DNA of 64,000 nt from Peptococcaceae bacterium BRH_c4b (GCA_000961595.1 LADO01000042.1:1-64000), one strand, 5' to 3'. Numbered from the stretch's first letter, positions 1 to 8,657 are shown. The notes: a model not told the origin generated them from the sequence alone. Program-made: numbers and translations.

Positions 1-2
1 TG

Positions 3-428
3 GTAAACAGGTCACCCATGTCCATATCCAAGCGGATTAAAGAATACCAGGAAGAGCACCAGGTAGTTATACCAATCAAAGGCAACAAACTGGACATGGG
101 TCCCGGAATCACCCATAAACGAATTATTCTTGATCTGTACGAAAAGAAAGTTGCCCCGCCGGATATTGCCCGCCAGGTCAACCACAGTCAGGAAGCCGTA
201 GACAGGTACATTAAAGATTACGAGCGGATAAGATTTCTTGTGCGCCGGGGGATGGAGATAACCGAAATCAGCCATCTCACTGGCCGGGGTAAACAAGTAG
301 TGAAGCAGCACCTGGAGATAATCAAGCACCATCACCCGGAGCTTTTTGAAACCGGGCAGGCACCGGACATATGTCCGGACACCGGCACCGGGTGCTCCCC
401 AGAACCCAGTAATAACAAGGATTTTTAA
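3..428 (+). CDS. DUF1670-like protein, C-terminal part (5' truncated by window edge)
   Basis: The reading frame is open back to the window edge, so the ATG at 18 is probably internal and the gene begins outside the window. The visible part has two helix-turn-helix-like segments, one around PPDIARQVNHSQEAVDRYI and one around MEITEISHLTGRGKQVVKQH. It ends in a low-complexity tail that contains the palindrome at 363-378. The repeated recognition-helix look and the KHHHPELF ending resemble the C-terminal region of DUF1670 proteins. Those proteins are often multicopy and found near mobile DNA in Desulfotomaculum-type genomes. Function is unknown. The family call is from memory of its pattern and has not been searched. 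Confidence 0.55.
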   Translation, partial: VNRSPMSISKRIKEYQEEHQVVIPIKGNKLDMGPGITHKRIILDLYEKKVAPPDIARQVNHSQEAVDRYIKDYERIRFLVRRGMEITEISHLTGRGKQVVKQHLEIIKHHHPELFETGQAPDICPDTGTGCSPEPSNNKDF

Positions 429-669
429 CCGGACAAATGTCCGCACGGGTGTATTCCTAAAAAATGAACCTGGGCAAGTGGGGGCGTGGACGGTCCCCCA
501 GGCCGCGCCGCCGGTATAGGCGGGATTCCAGTCGCCCTACGGGCTCCTTCCATCCCGCCTATACCGGAAAGTCCCCAATACACCATTTTTGTCCTTGTGA
601 AAGGTGGGGATGCCCAAAAAAGCAAGGAATACTGCGATACTAAGAGATTTTTAGCCGGACAAATGTCCT
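363..669. repeat. Cluster of GGACATATGTCC-type palindromes with 23-bp direct repeats around a stem-loop
   Basis: A perfect 16-bp palindrome, CCGGACATATGTCCGG, lies at 363-378 in the 3' end of the DUF1670-like gene. The 23-nt sequence GATTTTTARCCGGACAAATG plus TCC occurs at 420-442 and again at 647-669 in direct orientation. Between the two copies is a perfect 16-bp inverted repeat, CCGGTATAGGCGGGAT at 511-526 and its complement at 552-567, with a 25-nt loop. No convincing gene fills 429-670. The arrangement resembles a small non-autonomous element or a recombination or operator array. Confidence 0.6.
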
Positions 670-705
670 AATCGTAATTAGTTTAAAAGAAAGGAGGGTT
701 TTTAG

Positions 706-836
706 CCTCATTATATTTTAATTCGAGTATCAGTAAAGATTCTGACTGATTACTGATAAATTATAATTATACAGAATTTTTATAATTTATCGAATAACAA
801 CCTGGAATGCCGGGAATTAATAAAAATAATGAGGCG
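706..836. repeat. AT-rich, MITE-like imperfect palindrome upstream of the ThDP gene
   Basis: Outer arms GCCTCATTAT (707-716) and ATAATGAGGC (826-835) are exact complements. The pairing continues imperfectly inwards for about ten more bases. A second perfect 11-bp inverted repeat, GATAAATTATA (755-765) and TATAATTTATC (781-791), is nested inside. No ORF is present. It could be a miniature transposable element or a long structured leader. The rest of the gap to 972 contains a 12-bp palindrome, TAAGAGCTCTTA, near 884-895. I found no convincing promoter there. Confidence 0.45.
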
Positions 837-972
837 CGTGGATTTAGTTATTGCGGTTTGGGTATTTGCTGATTCAGGGTATATAAGAGCTCTTATTGAT
901 AAGTAGGGCTATGTATGCAAACGCAGTGAAAAAATTTTTCTACTCCATATTAATAAAGGAGGTATTTTCAGG

Positions 973-3003
973 GTGACAAAACTAGGTGTCGAGTTTGATA
1001 AGGAAGCTCAAAAGAGTCTTGGCTATGAGCTAGGAACCAGGGAATTATACCCATACGCTGGTATGTGGGTTGCAGAGACACTGAAAGAGCACGACGTAAC
1101 AGTAGCTTTTGGGGTACCAGGAGGACATATCTGGCACTTTATTGATGCTATCAGTCGTATTGGAATAAAAACTATAACTTTCTTGCACGAGCAAAATGCT
1201 GTCTATGCCGGTGAAGCTTATGCGCAAATTACCGGTAAAACAGCAATTTGTTACGCCACAGTAGGACCCGGTGTTGGTAATGCAGTTAGTGCTGTACAGC
1301 AGGCAAACCTCAGTAATTCACCGATGATATTTATATGCGGTGGTCACGAAATTGAACATGATAAGCTATACAATACCATTCAGGAAAGCTATGCCTGTGA
1401 ATTAATGGGCAGCATATCCAAGTGGGCCCAGCGTATAACATATCCTAACACCATCAAACAGTTTTTCACCCGTTCATTTAAAGATGCCCAGTCTGCACCC
1501 AAGGGCCCGGTAGTTATGGAATTGGGTGTAAGCTGCCTCTTTACCCAGGATGATATGAAAAATAAAGTGTGGTGGGGTCTGTGGGGCGATCATGCTACCT
1601 GGATTCCCGATTGGCGCGGTAAAGATACTACCAAGCCCTTAGCCAGTGGAGGTGCTCCCGAAGATGTAGCGCAAGCGGTAAAAAGGCTTTACGAAGTAGA
1701 TAAACCGTTCATGATTCTTGGTGACGGGGCCACTTGGGCTGATGCATCCAAGGAATTGACTGAGTTGGTTAACCTGGCCAAAATACCTTTTACCACCAGG
1801 CGTATCGGCAGGGCCATTGTTACTGAAAAACATGACTATTATTACCGTGGTCTCCCCCCGTTCCGTAATGAAATTGAAGTAATGATTCCTGTTGGAGTTA
1901 AGGTCGGGTTCTTTGACGGTTTCGGCGGAGGATGGCCGGAGACGATACAGATTAACGAAACCGTGAACCAAATCTGGACCTACATCCCCACAAGCACAGC
2001 CATAGTGGGCAGTCCAAAGATAGTTGCCCAGCAAATGATTGACTATATTAAGGCCAACAACCTGCAGCCGCCGGCAGGCAGGGACGAGTGGATCAGCAAG
2101 ATCCAGCAGGCAAATAAGGATGCGGAGAAGCGGCGTAGGGATAAGGCTATGTATTTCGGCTTTGAACACCCGAAATATAAAAAGGAAAATGTTATGCATC
2201 ACGGATATCTCTCCCAGGCCATAGCCGATTATCTCGAAGAAAAATATGAAAGCAAAGTTCGCATTATGATTGACGGTTATACCATGTCGGATTATGTAAT
2301 GCCTTATCTTAAAGCTACCCGTCACTCCCAGTTACTGAGTTCTTCCGAGCAGGCCGGGGTTGGTCACGGCGTTGCCATGGCTATCGGCACTGCCATAGCG
2401 CAGCTGGAAATGGGTGATAAAACTCCCGTTCTTGCTTTGATGGGTGACTCTGGTATGGGTAACGCTGGAATAGAAATAGAAACAGCATCCCGCTATAATC
2501 TTCCCATCGTATATCTCGTGACAGAGAATAACGGCTGGATGCCCGGTATGAAATATGCATGGTACGGACCTAATTGGGATGCTCTTGGTGAACAGGATCG
2601 CAAGGGTACTGAATGGCAAGGATCGATGCAGTTGGGGCAGGAGCGCAAGCCGGCAGTTAGATGGCACAAAATTGCTGAGGAACTGGGCTGCTATGGTGAA
2701 ATGGTAGATAAGCATGAGAATTTCACTGCGGCATTGGACCGCTGCTTTAAAGCGGCAGAAAGCGGCAAGCCGGCCGTGTTGAATTGCATGATGGATGAAC
2801 ACCTTGTTAACAAAGCTGTTACCTCACCGGTATACTGCCTGATGTATGCTCACATACCCTGGGTAGATGTGCCGCAGCGTGGTAAAGCAGCACGCCGGGC
2901 CATCTGGGGCAAACCAGGTGTATTCCCCGGTCTGGCAGATTTGCCGAAGATGGCAACTACGGATCCCTGGGAACCTTATACCGAAGATGAAATGAAGTCA
3001 TAA
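973..3003 (+). CDS. Thiamine-diphosphate-dependent enzyme, acetolactate synthase-like
   Basis: This 676-residue protein is about 100 residues longer than usual acetohydroxyacid-synthase-type enzymes. The pyrimidine-binding domain spans roughly residues 25-190 and includes HEQNAVYAGEAYAQ with the conserved ThDP-activating Glu73. A central domain covers about 225-360. The pyrophosphate-binding domain, about 430-620, has GDSGMGNAG (491-499) followed by ENN at 518-520, which fits the GDG-x(24-27)-NN motif. The C-terminal tail of about 60 residues is Trp/Pro-rich and unfamiliar. The GTG start has AGGAGG at 958-963. Sequence alone cannot separate a synthase from a lyase, decarboxylase or acyloin-type carboligase. 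Being first in the run of CoA-ester genes suggests an initial or key C-C bond step. An acetone- or ketone-carboligating role like the ThDP enzymes proposed for sulfate reducers is possible but unproven. Confidence 0.8.
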   Translation: MTKLGVEFDKEAQKSLGYELGTRELYPYAGMWVAETLKEHDVTVAFGVPGGHIWHFIDAISRIGIKTITFLHEQNAVYAGEAYAQITGKTAICYATVGPGVGNAVSAVQQANLSNSPMIFICGGHEIEHDKLYNTIQESYACELMGSISKWAQRITYPNTIKQFFTRSFKDAQSAPKGPVVMELGVSCLFTQDDMKNKVWWGLWGDHATWIPDWRGKDTTKPLASGGAPEDVAQAVKRLYEVDKPFMILGDGATWADASKELTELVNLAKIPFTTRRIGRAIVTEKHDYYYRGLPPFRNEIEVMIPVGVKVGFFDGFGGGWPETIQINETVNQIWTYIPTSTAIVGSPKIVAQQMIDYIKANNLQPPAGRDEWISKIQQANKDAEKRRRDKAMYFGFEHPKYKKENVMHHGYLSQAIADYLEEKYESKVRIMIDGYTMSDYVMPYLKATRHSQLLSSSEQAGVGHGVAMAIGTAIAQLEMGDKTPVLALMGDSGMGNAGIEIETASRYNLPIVYLVTENNGWMPGMKYAWYGPNWDALGEQDRKGTEWQGSMQLGQERKPAVRWHKIAEELGCYGEMVDKHENFTAALDRCFKAAESGKPAVLNCMMDEHLVNKAVTSPVYCLMYAHIPWVDVPQRGKAARRAIWGKPGVFPGLADLPKMATTDPWEPYTEDEMKS

Positions 3004-3015
3004 GATTATTATAAA

Positions 3016-3050
3016 GTTTTACCCCCTCCATTTAATGGAGGGGGTAAAAC
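3016..3050 (+). other. Perfect 16-bp hairpin between the ThDP and radical SAM genes
   Basis: GTTTTACCCCCTCCAT and its exact complement flank a 3-nt loop, 13 bp after the ThDP gene stop. No T-run follows on the plus strand, so this is not a canonical terminator. It may reduce read-through or stabilise the upstream mRNA and so set unequal expression of the two genes. Confidence 0.6.
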
Positions 3051-3072
3051 TGACAGAAAGAAGTGACTATTA

Positions 3073-4311
3073 GTGACAATAATGCAAGTAGCCAGGGCTA
3101 ACAGCAATTGTATAGATTGCGGCTTTTGTAAATATTTTGCATGCAAGTGGGGAAGTAAATGCACTGGTTGCGGTGCGTGTGTTATTAGCTGTCCTAATAC
3201 CGCTCGGGAATTAGTGGAAGTATCTAATCAAAGAAATACAGTAAAAGTAACTATAGATGGCATAGAGTATTCGGTCTCCGAGAATATTACCATTCTCAAA
3301 GCGCTTGAGATTATTGGTTACAAAATAAATCTGGACCACTTCCATGGAGAGGAAGGCATTCATGCACCTTGTGGGACCGGTGGCTGCGGTGAATGTAACG
3401 TAGTGGTGAACGGTGTTATAAAGCCAAGCTGCGTGACTCCGGTTGAAGATGGCATGGATATTATTACAGATCAATCCGTTATAAAAAGCTATCCTCCGCA
3501 ACGGATTGTAACAGTATTAAACAAAAACGTTCATGAAATGGCAAAAATATATGGTATTAAGGAAATGTCATTCTTTATGCACGGCTGTAATATGCATTGT
3601 TCGGCATGCCATAACTGGAACTTGACATACAGTAATGTCGATAGGCCTTCAACGCCGGACCAGCTTGTTCACCAGTTGTTTATTAATACCAGTGGACCCG
3701 GCGTAAACCGTATTGGTATTTCGGGAGGGGAGGCTACCTTAAACCGCAGGTGGCTGCTGGAATTTATCAATAAAATATCTACACGTGCCCCAGATCATTT
3801 AAGAATACAACTGGATACCAATGGAAGCCTATTAACCAGTGATTATATAGAGGCTTTAATAGATGCAGGCTTAACGGACATTAGTCCGGATATCAAAGGC
3901 GCTACGCTGCAAGGCTTCCAGCAGCTTACCGGCATTAATGATCCGGCTGTTGCAGAAAGGTATATGGACAATACATGGCAGGGCATCGGCTATATATTGG
4001 AAAAATGTGAGGGAAGACTGTTTACGGTAGTAGGTATTCCATATCATAAAGATTTAGTAACAGCTGAGGAGCTTTATCTAATTGGTAAAAAACTGGCCGG
4101 TATTAACCCGGAGGTGCCAGTTAATTTAATTGAATATCAGCCTGCTTTCAGAAAGAGGGACCTGGCGCCTTTTACGGAGGATGATACAAATAATGCTGTG
4201 CAAATACTTCATGATGCAGGTTTGAGAAATGTGCTATGCCAGTCGGCAGATGATATGCCTATGCCGGTTGATCCTCTTGATATATTATTTAATGAGGATT
4301 GTAGCCTGTAG
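3073..4311 (+). CDS. Radical SAM protein with N-terminal 2x[4Fe-4S] and [2Fe-2S] domains (activase-like)
   Basis: This 412-residue protein has an unusual domain order. Residues 13-40 hold two [4Fe-4S]-type Cys sets (C13, C16, C19, C24 and C30, C33, C36, C40). Residues 58-135 form a [2Fe-2S] domain (C100, C105, C108, C120) like the N-terminus of NuoG or Fe-hydrogenase. Residues 165-400 are a radical SAM domain with C172-x3-C176-x2-C179 and SGGE at 217-220. The radical SAM part resembles pyruvate-formate-lyase activating enzymes, but no glycyl radical enzyme is in the window. The GTG start at 3073 is preceded by a weak GAAAGAAG; an ATG at 3082 is the alternative. The extra clusters suggest wiring to a physiological electron donor. 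The target could be the neighbouring ThDP enzyme, the 107-residue protein, or something elsewhere. Confidence 0.8.
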   Translation: MTIMQVARANSNCIDCGFCKYFACKWGSKCTGCGACVISCPNTARELVEVSNQRNTVKVTIDGIEYSVSENITILKALEIIGYKINLDHFHGEEGIHAPCGTGGCGECNVVVNGVIKPSCVTPVEDGMDIITDQSVIKSYPPQRIVTVLNKNVHEMAKIYGIKEMSFFMHGCNMHCSACHNWNLTYSNVDRPSTPDQLVHQLFINTSGPGVNRIGISGGEATLNRRWLLEFINKISTRAPDHLRIQLDTNGSLLTSDYIEALIDAGLTDISPDIKGATLQGFQQLTGINDPAVAERYMDNTWQGIGYILEKCEGRLFTVVGIPYHKDLVTAEELYLIGKKLAGINPEVPVNLIEYQPAFRKRDLAPFTEDDTNNAVQILHDAGLRNVLCQSADDMPMPVDPLDILFNEDCSL

Positions 4312-4334
4312 CTTTATAAAGGAGAGTGCATTAA

Positions 4335-4658
4335 ATGACTGCAAAATCCCTGGTGCACCTGGACAAAGAATATATATTTCAGAGGATTGCTAATCTCTTT
4401 ATGCAGGGTTTGGGCACCGAGGGCGCACTGGTTGCACTGACCACGAACTGGCACTATATGGTAGGAGATGTTGTTCAATCAGATCATTGGGAAGAAATGG
4501 GATTCATGGAGGTAGCCAGTGTGAATGAGCTAATACTTAACCTGCCTTCTATCGATGAAGTTCAAAAGGGAACATTTAGTTTGACTAATTTTCAGGGTGA
4601 TAGTTACCGCTGGGAATTAGTCGATGAATATAAGGGCTTTAAAATAAAATGGCAATAA
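4335..4658 (+). CDS. Uncharacterised 107-residue protein
   Basis: The protein is soluble, with no signal peptide, membrane segment or Cys motif. It has an acidic, Trp-containing C-terminal half. ATG follows a clear AAAGGAG at 4318-4324, 24 bp after the radical SAM gene and 19 bp before the thiolase, so co-transcription is likely. I do not recognise a family. It has no RVxGY-like glycyl radical loop, so it does not look like a spare glycyl radical domain. A partner or assembly factor for the ThDP/radical SAM pair is a guess from position only. Confidence 0.7.
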   Translation: MTAKSLVHLDKEYIFQRIANLFMQGLGTEGALVALTTNWHYMVGDVVQSDHWEEMGFMEVASVNELILNLPSIDEVQKGTFSLTNFQGDSYRWELVDEYKGFKIKWQ

Positions 4659-4677
4659 AATTTTAGGAGGTTAATTG

Positions 4678-5859
4678 ATGCGAGAAGTAGTTATTGTCAG
4701 CGCAGTACGTACGCCGGTAGGAAAGTACGGGGGCAGCCTGCAGGATATACCTGCTGCAAACCTGGGCGCACTGGTTATCAAGGAAAGTCTCAGACGTGCC
4801 GGCATTGAGGCAGGCCAGGTGAATGAAGTCATTATGGGCAACGTTCTGCAGGGCGGCCTGGGGCAGAATCCAGCCAGACAAGCTTCCTTAATGGCCGGGG
4901 TGCCGCAGGAAATACCAGCCTGGACATTGAATATTGTTTGCGGATCGGGACTAAAAAGCGTTTCAACCGCTGCCAGCCTGATTGCCATGGGTGATGCCGA
5001 TATTGTAGTAGCCGGTGGGATGGAAAACATGAGTGCGGCGCCTTATCTGGTGGAAAAGGCTCGCTGGGGTTACCGCATGGGTGACGGTAATTTAGTTGAT
5101 TTGATGATCAAAGACGGGCTCTGGTGCGCTACTAACAATTACCACATGGGTATTACTGCGGAAAACCTTGCCGAAAAATATGGGATTTCCAGGGAAGAGC
5201 AGGATGCTTTCTCGGTAGCCAGTCAGCAAAAGGCAATAGCAGCCATAGATGCAGGCAAGTTTAAGGACGAGATTATTCCTGTACCCATACCGCAGAAAAA
5301 AGGTGATCCGGTAATGTTTGATACCGATGAGTTTCCTCGCCGGGGGACAACAATTGAAGCACTGGCTAAAATACCTCCAGCCTTTAAAAAAGGCGGTACT
5401 GTTACAGCAGGAAACGCTTCAGGGTTAAATGACGGCGCGGGTGCTGTGGTTGTAATGTCGGCGGAAAAGGCCAGGGAATTAAATATCAAACCATTATTTG
5501 TAATTAAATCATCAGCTGTAGCAGGGGTTGATCCTGCTTATATGGGTACGGGTCCAATTCCGGCCAGCCGCAAAGCACTGGCTGCGGCAGGCTTAACTGT
5601 TGCGGACCTGGATTTGATTGAAGCTAATGAAGCATTTGCCAGCCAGGCGATAACAGTTATGAGAGGGTTGGAACTGCCGTCTGACAAAACCAATGTTAGC
5701 GGGGGAGCTATAGCTATAGGGCATCCCATTGGAGCAAGCGGCACCCGGGTACTGGTGACACTTTTATATGGAATGAAACGGACAAACAGCAAGTATGGTC
5801 TTGCCACTTTGTGCATTGGTGGGGGCCAGGGTGCTGCAATGGTTGTGGAAAACGTTTAA
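4678..5859 (+). CDS. Thiolase (acetyl-CoA acetyltransferase family)
   Basis: This 393-residue thiolase catalyses CoA-dependent cleavage or formation of a 3-oxoacyl-CoA. It carries the nucleophilic Cys in [10 protein letters not shown], the catalytic His in [10 protein letters not shown] and the second Cys in [10 protein letters not shown]. The length is normal for the family. The open frame begins at a TTG at 4675, but TAGGAGG at 4664-4670 sits 7 bp before the ATG at 4678, which I take as the start. It lies in the middle of the CoA-ester cluster and would produce acetyl-CoA in a degradative direction. A paralogue lies at 14710. Confidence 0.93.
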   Translation: MREVVIVSAVRTPVGKYGGSLQDIPAANLGALVIKESLRRAGIEAGQVNEVIMGNVLQGGLGQNPARQASLMAGVPQEIPAWTLNIVCGSGLKSVSTAASLIAMGDADIVVAGGMENMSAAPYLVEKARWGYRMGDGNLVDLMIKDGLWCATNNYHMGITAENLAEKYGISREEQDAFSVASQQKAIAAIDAGKFKDEIIPVPIPQKKGDPVMFDTDEFPRRGTTIEALAKIPPAFKKGGTVTAGNASGLNDGAGAVVVMSAEKARELNIKPLFVIKSSAVAGVDPAYMGTGPIPASRKALAAAGLTVADLDLIEANEAFASQAITVMRGLELPSDKTNVSGGAIAIGHPIGASGTRVLVTLLYGMKRTNSKYGLATLCIGGGQGAAMVVENV

Positions 5860-5925
5860 AACGGTGTATGGTAATGGGTCTTGTACAGGATTATATGGGT
5901 TTTCACTATGAAAGGGGAATCCTGT

Positions 5926-6756
5926 ATGCATATAAGTCGGGCCATAGTTATATTTGATGGTAACATAGGCTCGAATTTGGCTGAAGAAGCTAAATCAACA
6001 GGTATCGTTATGGACAGCTTTGATGTTATGAGCGATACTATGCAGACTATAATCAATAATGCTGTTGGCCCTTCTATAAAAGACTTCCGTTATAATAACC
6101 GAAAAAAACAACTGTTAAAGAAAGATCAGAGCCTGAAGGTTTTTTATGAAGCTGATATAATTATAGAGTCTACGGAGGAAAGCCTGATTTATAAAATTGG
6201 CTTATTTAAATTTTTAGATCAGGTTTGTTCTCCTAAAACAATATTCGCAACCAATAGTTTTCATTTTAATTTAATGAAAATAGCCATAGAAACAAAGAGG
6301 CCCGCGAATGTTGTTGGATTGCACATTGATCCCAGGGGAGACGTTGTTGAGATTATTAGAAATATGGCTACTAACCATGATGCTGTACAGATAATTAAGG
6401 ATTTTGCCCTGAGTCTGGATAAGAAAGTAATGGAATTTGAAGATTATCCTACCAACATAGTACACAAAATAATTATGCCATTGATAAATGAGGCTGTTTA
6501 CTGTCTAATGCAAGGTGTAAGCAATGCCGAAGAAATCGATAATTTTATGCGATTGGGAGCAAGCCTTCCTATTGGACCGTTATCGCTGGCTGATTTAATA
6601 GGTCTTGATGAATGCCTGGCATTACTCAATAGATTGTATGAAAACAGCGGTGATTATAAGTACAAGCCTTGTCCGTTATTTGAAAGGTATGTCAGGTCCA
6701 AATGGCTGGGGTGTAAAACTGGCCGAGGGTTTCATAAGTATGACGATAATTCTTAA
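5926..6756 (+). CDS. Divergent 3-hydroxyacyl-CoA dehydrogenase-like protein
   Basis: This 276-residue protein has the layout of 3-hydroxybutyryl-CoA dehydrogenases: a Rossmann part (about 1-175) and the C-terminal helical domain (about 176-272). The C-terminal domain is well kept, with PIGPLSLADLIGLD and GCKTGRGFHKY. The N-terminal glycine-rich NAD loop is reduced to FDGNIGSN in place of GxGxMG. The usual GxHFFNP becomes GLHIDP, keeping the catalytic His133 with Glu142. The Asn of the GFIVNR motif is His180. The start is the ATG at 5926 with AAAGGGG 8 bp upstream; an upstream TTG at 5881 lacks this. It may use NAD differently or be a non-catalytic subunit. Confidence 0.78.
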   Translation: MHISRAIVIFDGNIGSNLAEEAKSTGIVMDSFDVMSDTMQTIINNAVGPSIKDFRYNNRKKQLLKKDQSLKVFYEADIIIESTEESLIYKIGLFKFLDQVCSPKTIFATNSFHFNLMKIAIETKRPANVVGLHIDPRGDVVEIIRNMATNHDAVQIIKDFALSLDKKVMEFEDYPTNIVHKIIMPLINEAVYCLMQGVSNAEEIDNFMRLGASLPIGPLSLADLIGLDECLALLNRLYENSGDYKYKPCPLFERYVRSKWLGCKTGRGFHKYDDNS

Positions 6757-6937
6757 TATAAGTGAGCCTTGGGTTCGGAAGGGGTTATTCCCAACCGAAC
6801 CCTTAGAGCGAACTTAAAAGTGAAGCTCGAAATCTCTGATTTCGTTAGCTGAACTCTCCCTTTAGGGTTTCGACTTTTACAGTCTGTATATCCCCGACTT
6901 TCGAGGACGGGGTCTTACAGGCTGTTAGCGAGATAAA
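6755..6937 (+). repeat. About 185-bp dispersed element, copy 1
   Basis: It starts at the stop codon of the dehydrogenase gene with AATATAAGTGAGCCTTGGG and ends with CAGGCTGTTAGCGAGATAAA. Copy 2 is at 35498-35690. The two copies share both ends: a 5' hairpin of the GGGTTCGG...CCGAACCC type and a 3' hairpin with ACAGNCTGT...ACAGGCTGT arms around CCCCGACYTTCGAGGACGGGG. They differ in the middle. No ORF is present. The rest of the gene-free stretch to 7106 is AT-rich, with a short CAACTCAA/TTGAGTTG inverted repeat and nothing else I can name. Confidence 0.8.
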
Positions 6938-7106
6938 TATCGATCTAAACTATTAAAAATGTAATAATATGGTAAACCCGGCCAAAAACAAGCATCTGAG
7001 CAACTCAACCTTGTCTGACGCAGTCTGGGGCGGTATAATTGAGTTGATAAAGCTTGCAGAAACGCCGGATTTATCGAATTTTTATTAAGAAAATGGGGGA
7101 GATTAA

Positions 7107-8657
7107 ATGAATTTAGCAGATGGTTTGAGAATTAACTCCTGGCGTAACCCGAACAAAGTGGCAGTGGTTCTGAAGGAAACAAGGCTTACTTATGCCGAGT
7201 TGAATACCAGAGCCAACAAGTTGGCGCACGGGATGGCCAAGAGGGGCTTTAAACGGGGAGATAAAGTAGCAGTTGTTTTATATAACTGCATAGAATTTCT
7301 GGAGATTTATCATGCTCTGGCTCGTATAAATATAGTTACAGTTCCCATTAATTTCCGCCTGGTTCCAAATGAAAGGGAGTATATAATTAATAATTCAGAT
7401 GCTGTTGGTTTAATTCTTGGTGCTGAATTTGTGAAGGATTTTAATCCTCAGAATACTCCCAATGTTGCCGGTAACGTAATCGTTGTTGGTGAAGCAAGTG
7501 AGGGCATGGTCAATTATGAAAGCCTGTTGGAAGGTATGCCTGATTTTGAGCCATACGTAGACCAGAATGAGGAAGATTTATTTTATCTGGGTTATACATC
7601 GGGTACCACAGGTTTTCCAAAAGGAGCCATGATTCAAACCAGAGGCAACCTAGAAATTATAAAAAATGCCTTAGTCCGTAATTCAGGCAAGGTTGACATG
7701 AGCGCAAGGGTCTTTTTAGCGATTATGCCAATCTGTCATTCCAACAGCATATGGGCCACACTAATTACTTGCTGGATGGGTGGAACAAATGTTATTTTAC
7801 CATCGGGTAAATTTGATCCGGAAAATGTATTGAGAATAATTGATCAGGAAAAGGTTACCACAACATCTATGGTGCCGACCATGATTACGAGAATAGTGGA
7901 GATGCCGGAGGAGACCAAAAATAAATACAACATGGATTCTTTAACATCCCTGGGTTCGTCTTCAGCTCCCTTGCTGACCAAGACTAAAGAAGCAGCACTG
8001 AAGTTTTTCAATAATGCACGCTTTAGTGAAGGTTACGGTTCGACAGAGACAGGAGCGCTTACAACTCTGCGTCACAAGGACCAGTTAAGAAAAGTGCGCA
8101 GTATCGGAAAACCAAACCCTGGCATTATCATTAAACTTATAGATGAAGAGGGGAATCTTGTTACCAAGCCCAATGAGAGAGGGACTTTGTGGGCAAAAGC
8201 TCCTTCAGCCTTTATAGGATATTTTAAGGACCCTGAAAAGACCAGGGAGTCCATTGACGGAGAATGGTCAACAGCAGGAGATATGGCTTTTGTAGATGAA
8301 GAGGGGTTCTATTTCCTGGTAGACAGAAAACATGATATGATCATAAGTGGTGGAGAAAATGTTTATCCAGCTGAGATTGAAGAAGTTTTAATTAAACATC
8401 CGGCAGTTTCAGAGGTTGCAGTCATAGGTGTCCCCCACGAATCATGGGGTGAAGAGGTTAAGGCTATGGTTATTTTGAAAGAAGATGCCCAGGCTACGGA
8501 AGCGGAGTTGCTGGAATTCTGCAAAGATTCTCTGGCCGGTTATAAGAGGCCGAGGACAATTGAAATGAGAGATGATTTTCCACGCACCGCAACTGGTAAA
8601 GTTTTAAAGCGTATTCTGAAGAAGCCCTACTGGGAAGGACAGGAGCGCATGATATAA
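7107..8657 (+). CDS. AMP-forming acyl-CoA ligase
   Basis: This 516-residue class I adenylate-forming enzyme should activate a carboxylic acid to acyl-adenylate and then acyl-CoA. It has the P-loop-like YTSGTTGFPKG (163-173), YGSTETG, the STAGD hinge region followed by RKHDMIISGGENVYP, and the C-terminal catalytic Lys in RTATGKVLK. ATG follows GGGGGAG at 7095-7101. It resembles medium- or long-chain fatty-acid or aryl-CoA ligases, but chain length cannot be read from the motifs. It is the natural entry point for an acid substrate in this cluster. Confidence 0.92.
   Translation: MNLADGLRINSWRNPNKVAVVLKETRLTYAELNTRANKLAHGMAKRGFKRGDKVAVVLYNCIEFLEIYHALARINIVTVPINFRLVPNEREYIINNSDAVGLILGAEFVKDFNPQNTPNVAGNVIVVGEASEGMVNYESLLEGMPDFEPYVDQNEEDLFYLGYTSGTTGFPKGAMIQTRGNLEIIKNALVRNSGKVDMSARVFLAIMPICHSNSIWATLITCWMGGTNVILPSGKFDPENVLRIIDQEKVTTTSMVPTMITRIVEMPEETKNKYNMDSLTSLGSSSAPLLTKTKEAALKFFNNARFSEGYGSTETGALTTLRHKDQLRKVRSIGKPNPGIIIKLIDEEGNLVTKPNERGTLWAKAPSAFIGYFKDPEKTRESIDGEWSTAGDMAFVDEEGFYFLVDRKHDMIISGGENVYPAEIEEVLIKHPAVSEVAVIGVPHESWGEEVKAMVILKEDAQATEAELLEFCKDSLAGYKRPRTIEMRDDFPRTATGKVLKRILKKPYWEGQERMI

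Noticed and set aside
845-862. Sigma-54-like promoter (TGG...TTGC) before the ThDP gene
   Set aside because: The spacing between the GG and GC elements is one base too long, and no sigma-54 activator gene is nearby.
1639-2325. Long minus-strand ORF opposite the ThDP gene
   Set aside because: It is a shadow of the plus-strand gene with no SD sequence or recognisable domain; the same applies to the long antisense frames in thrS, U32 and cobQ.
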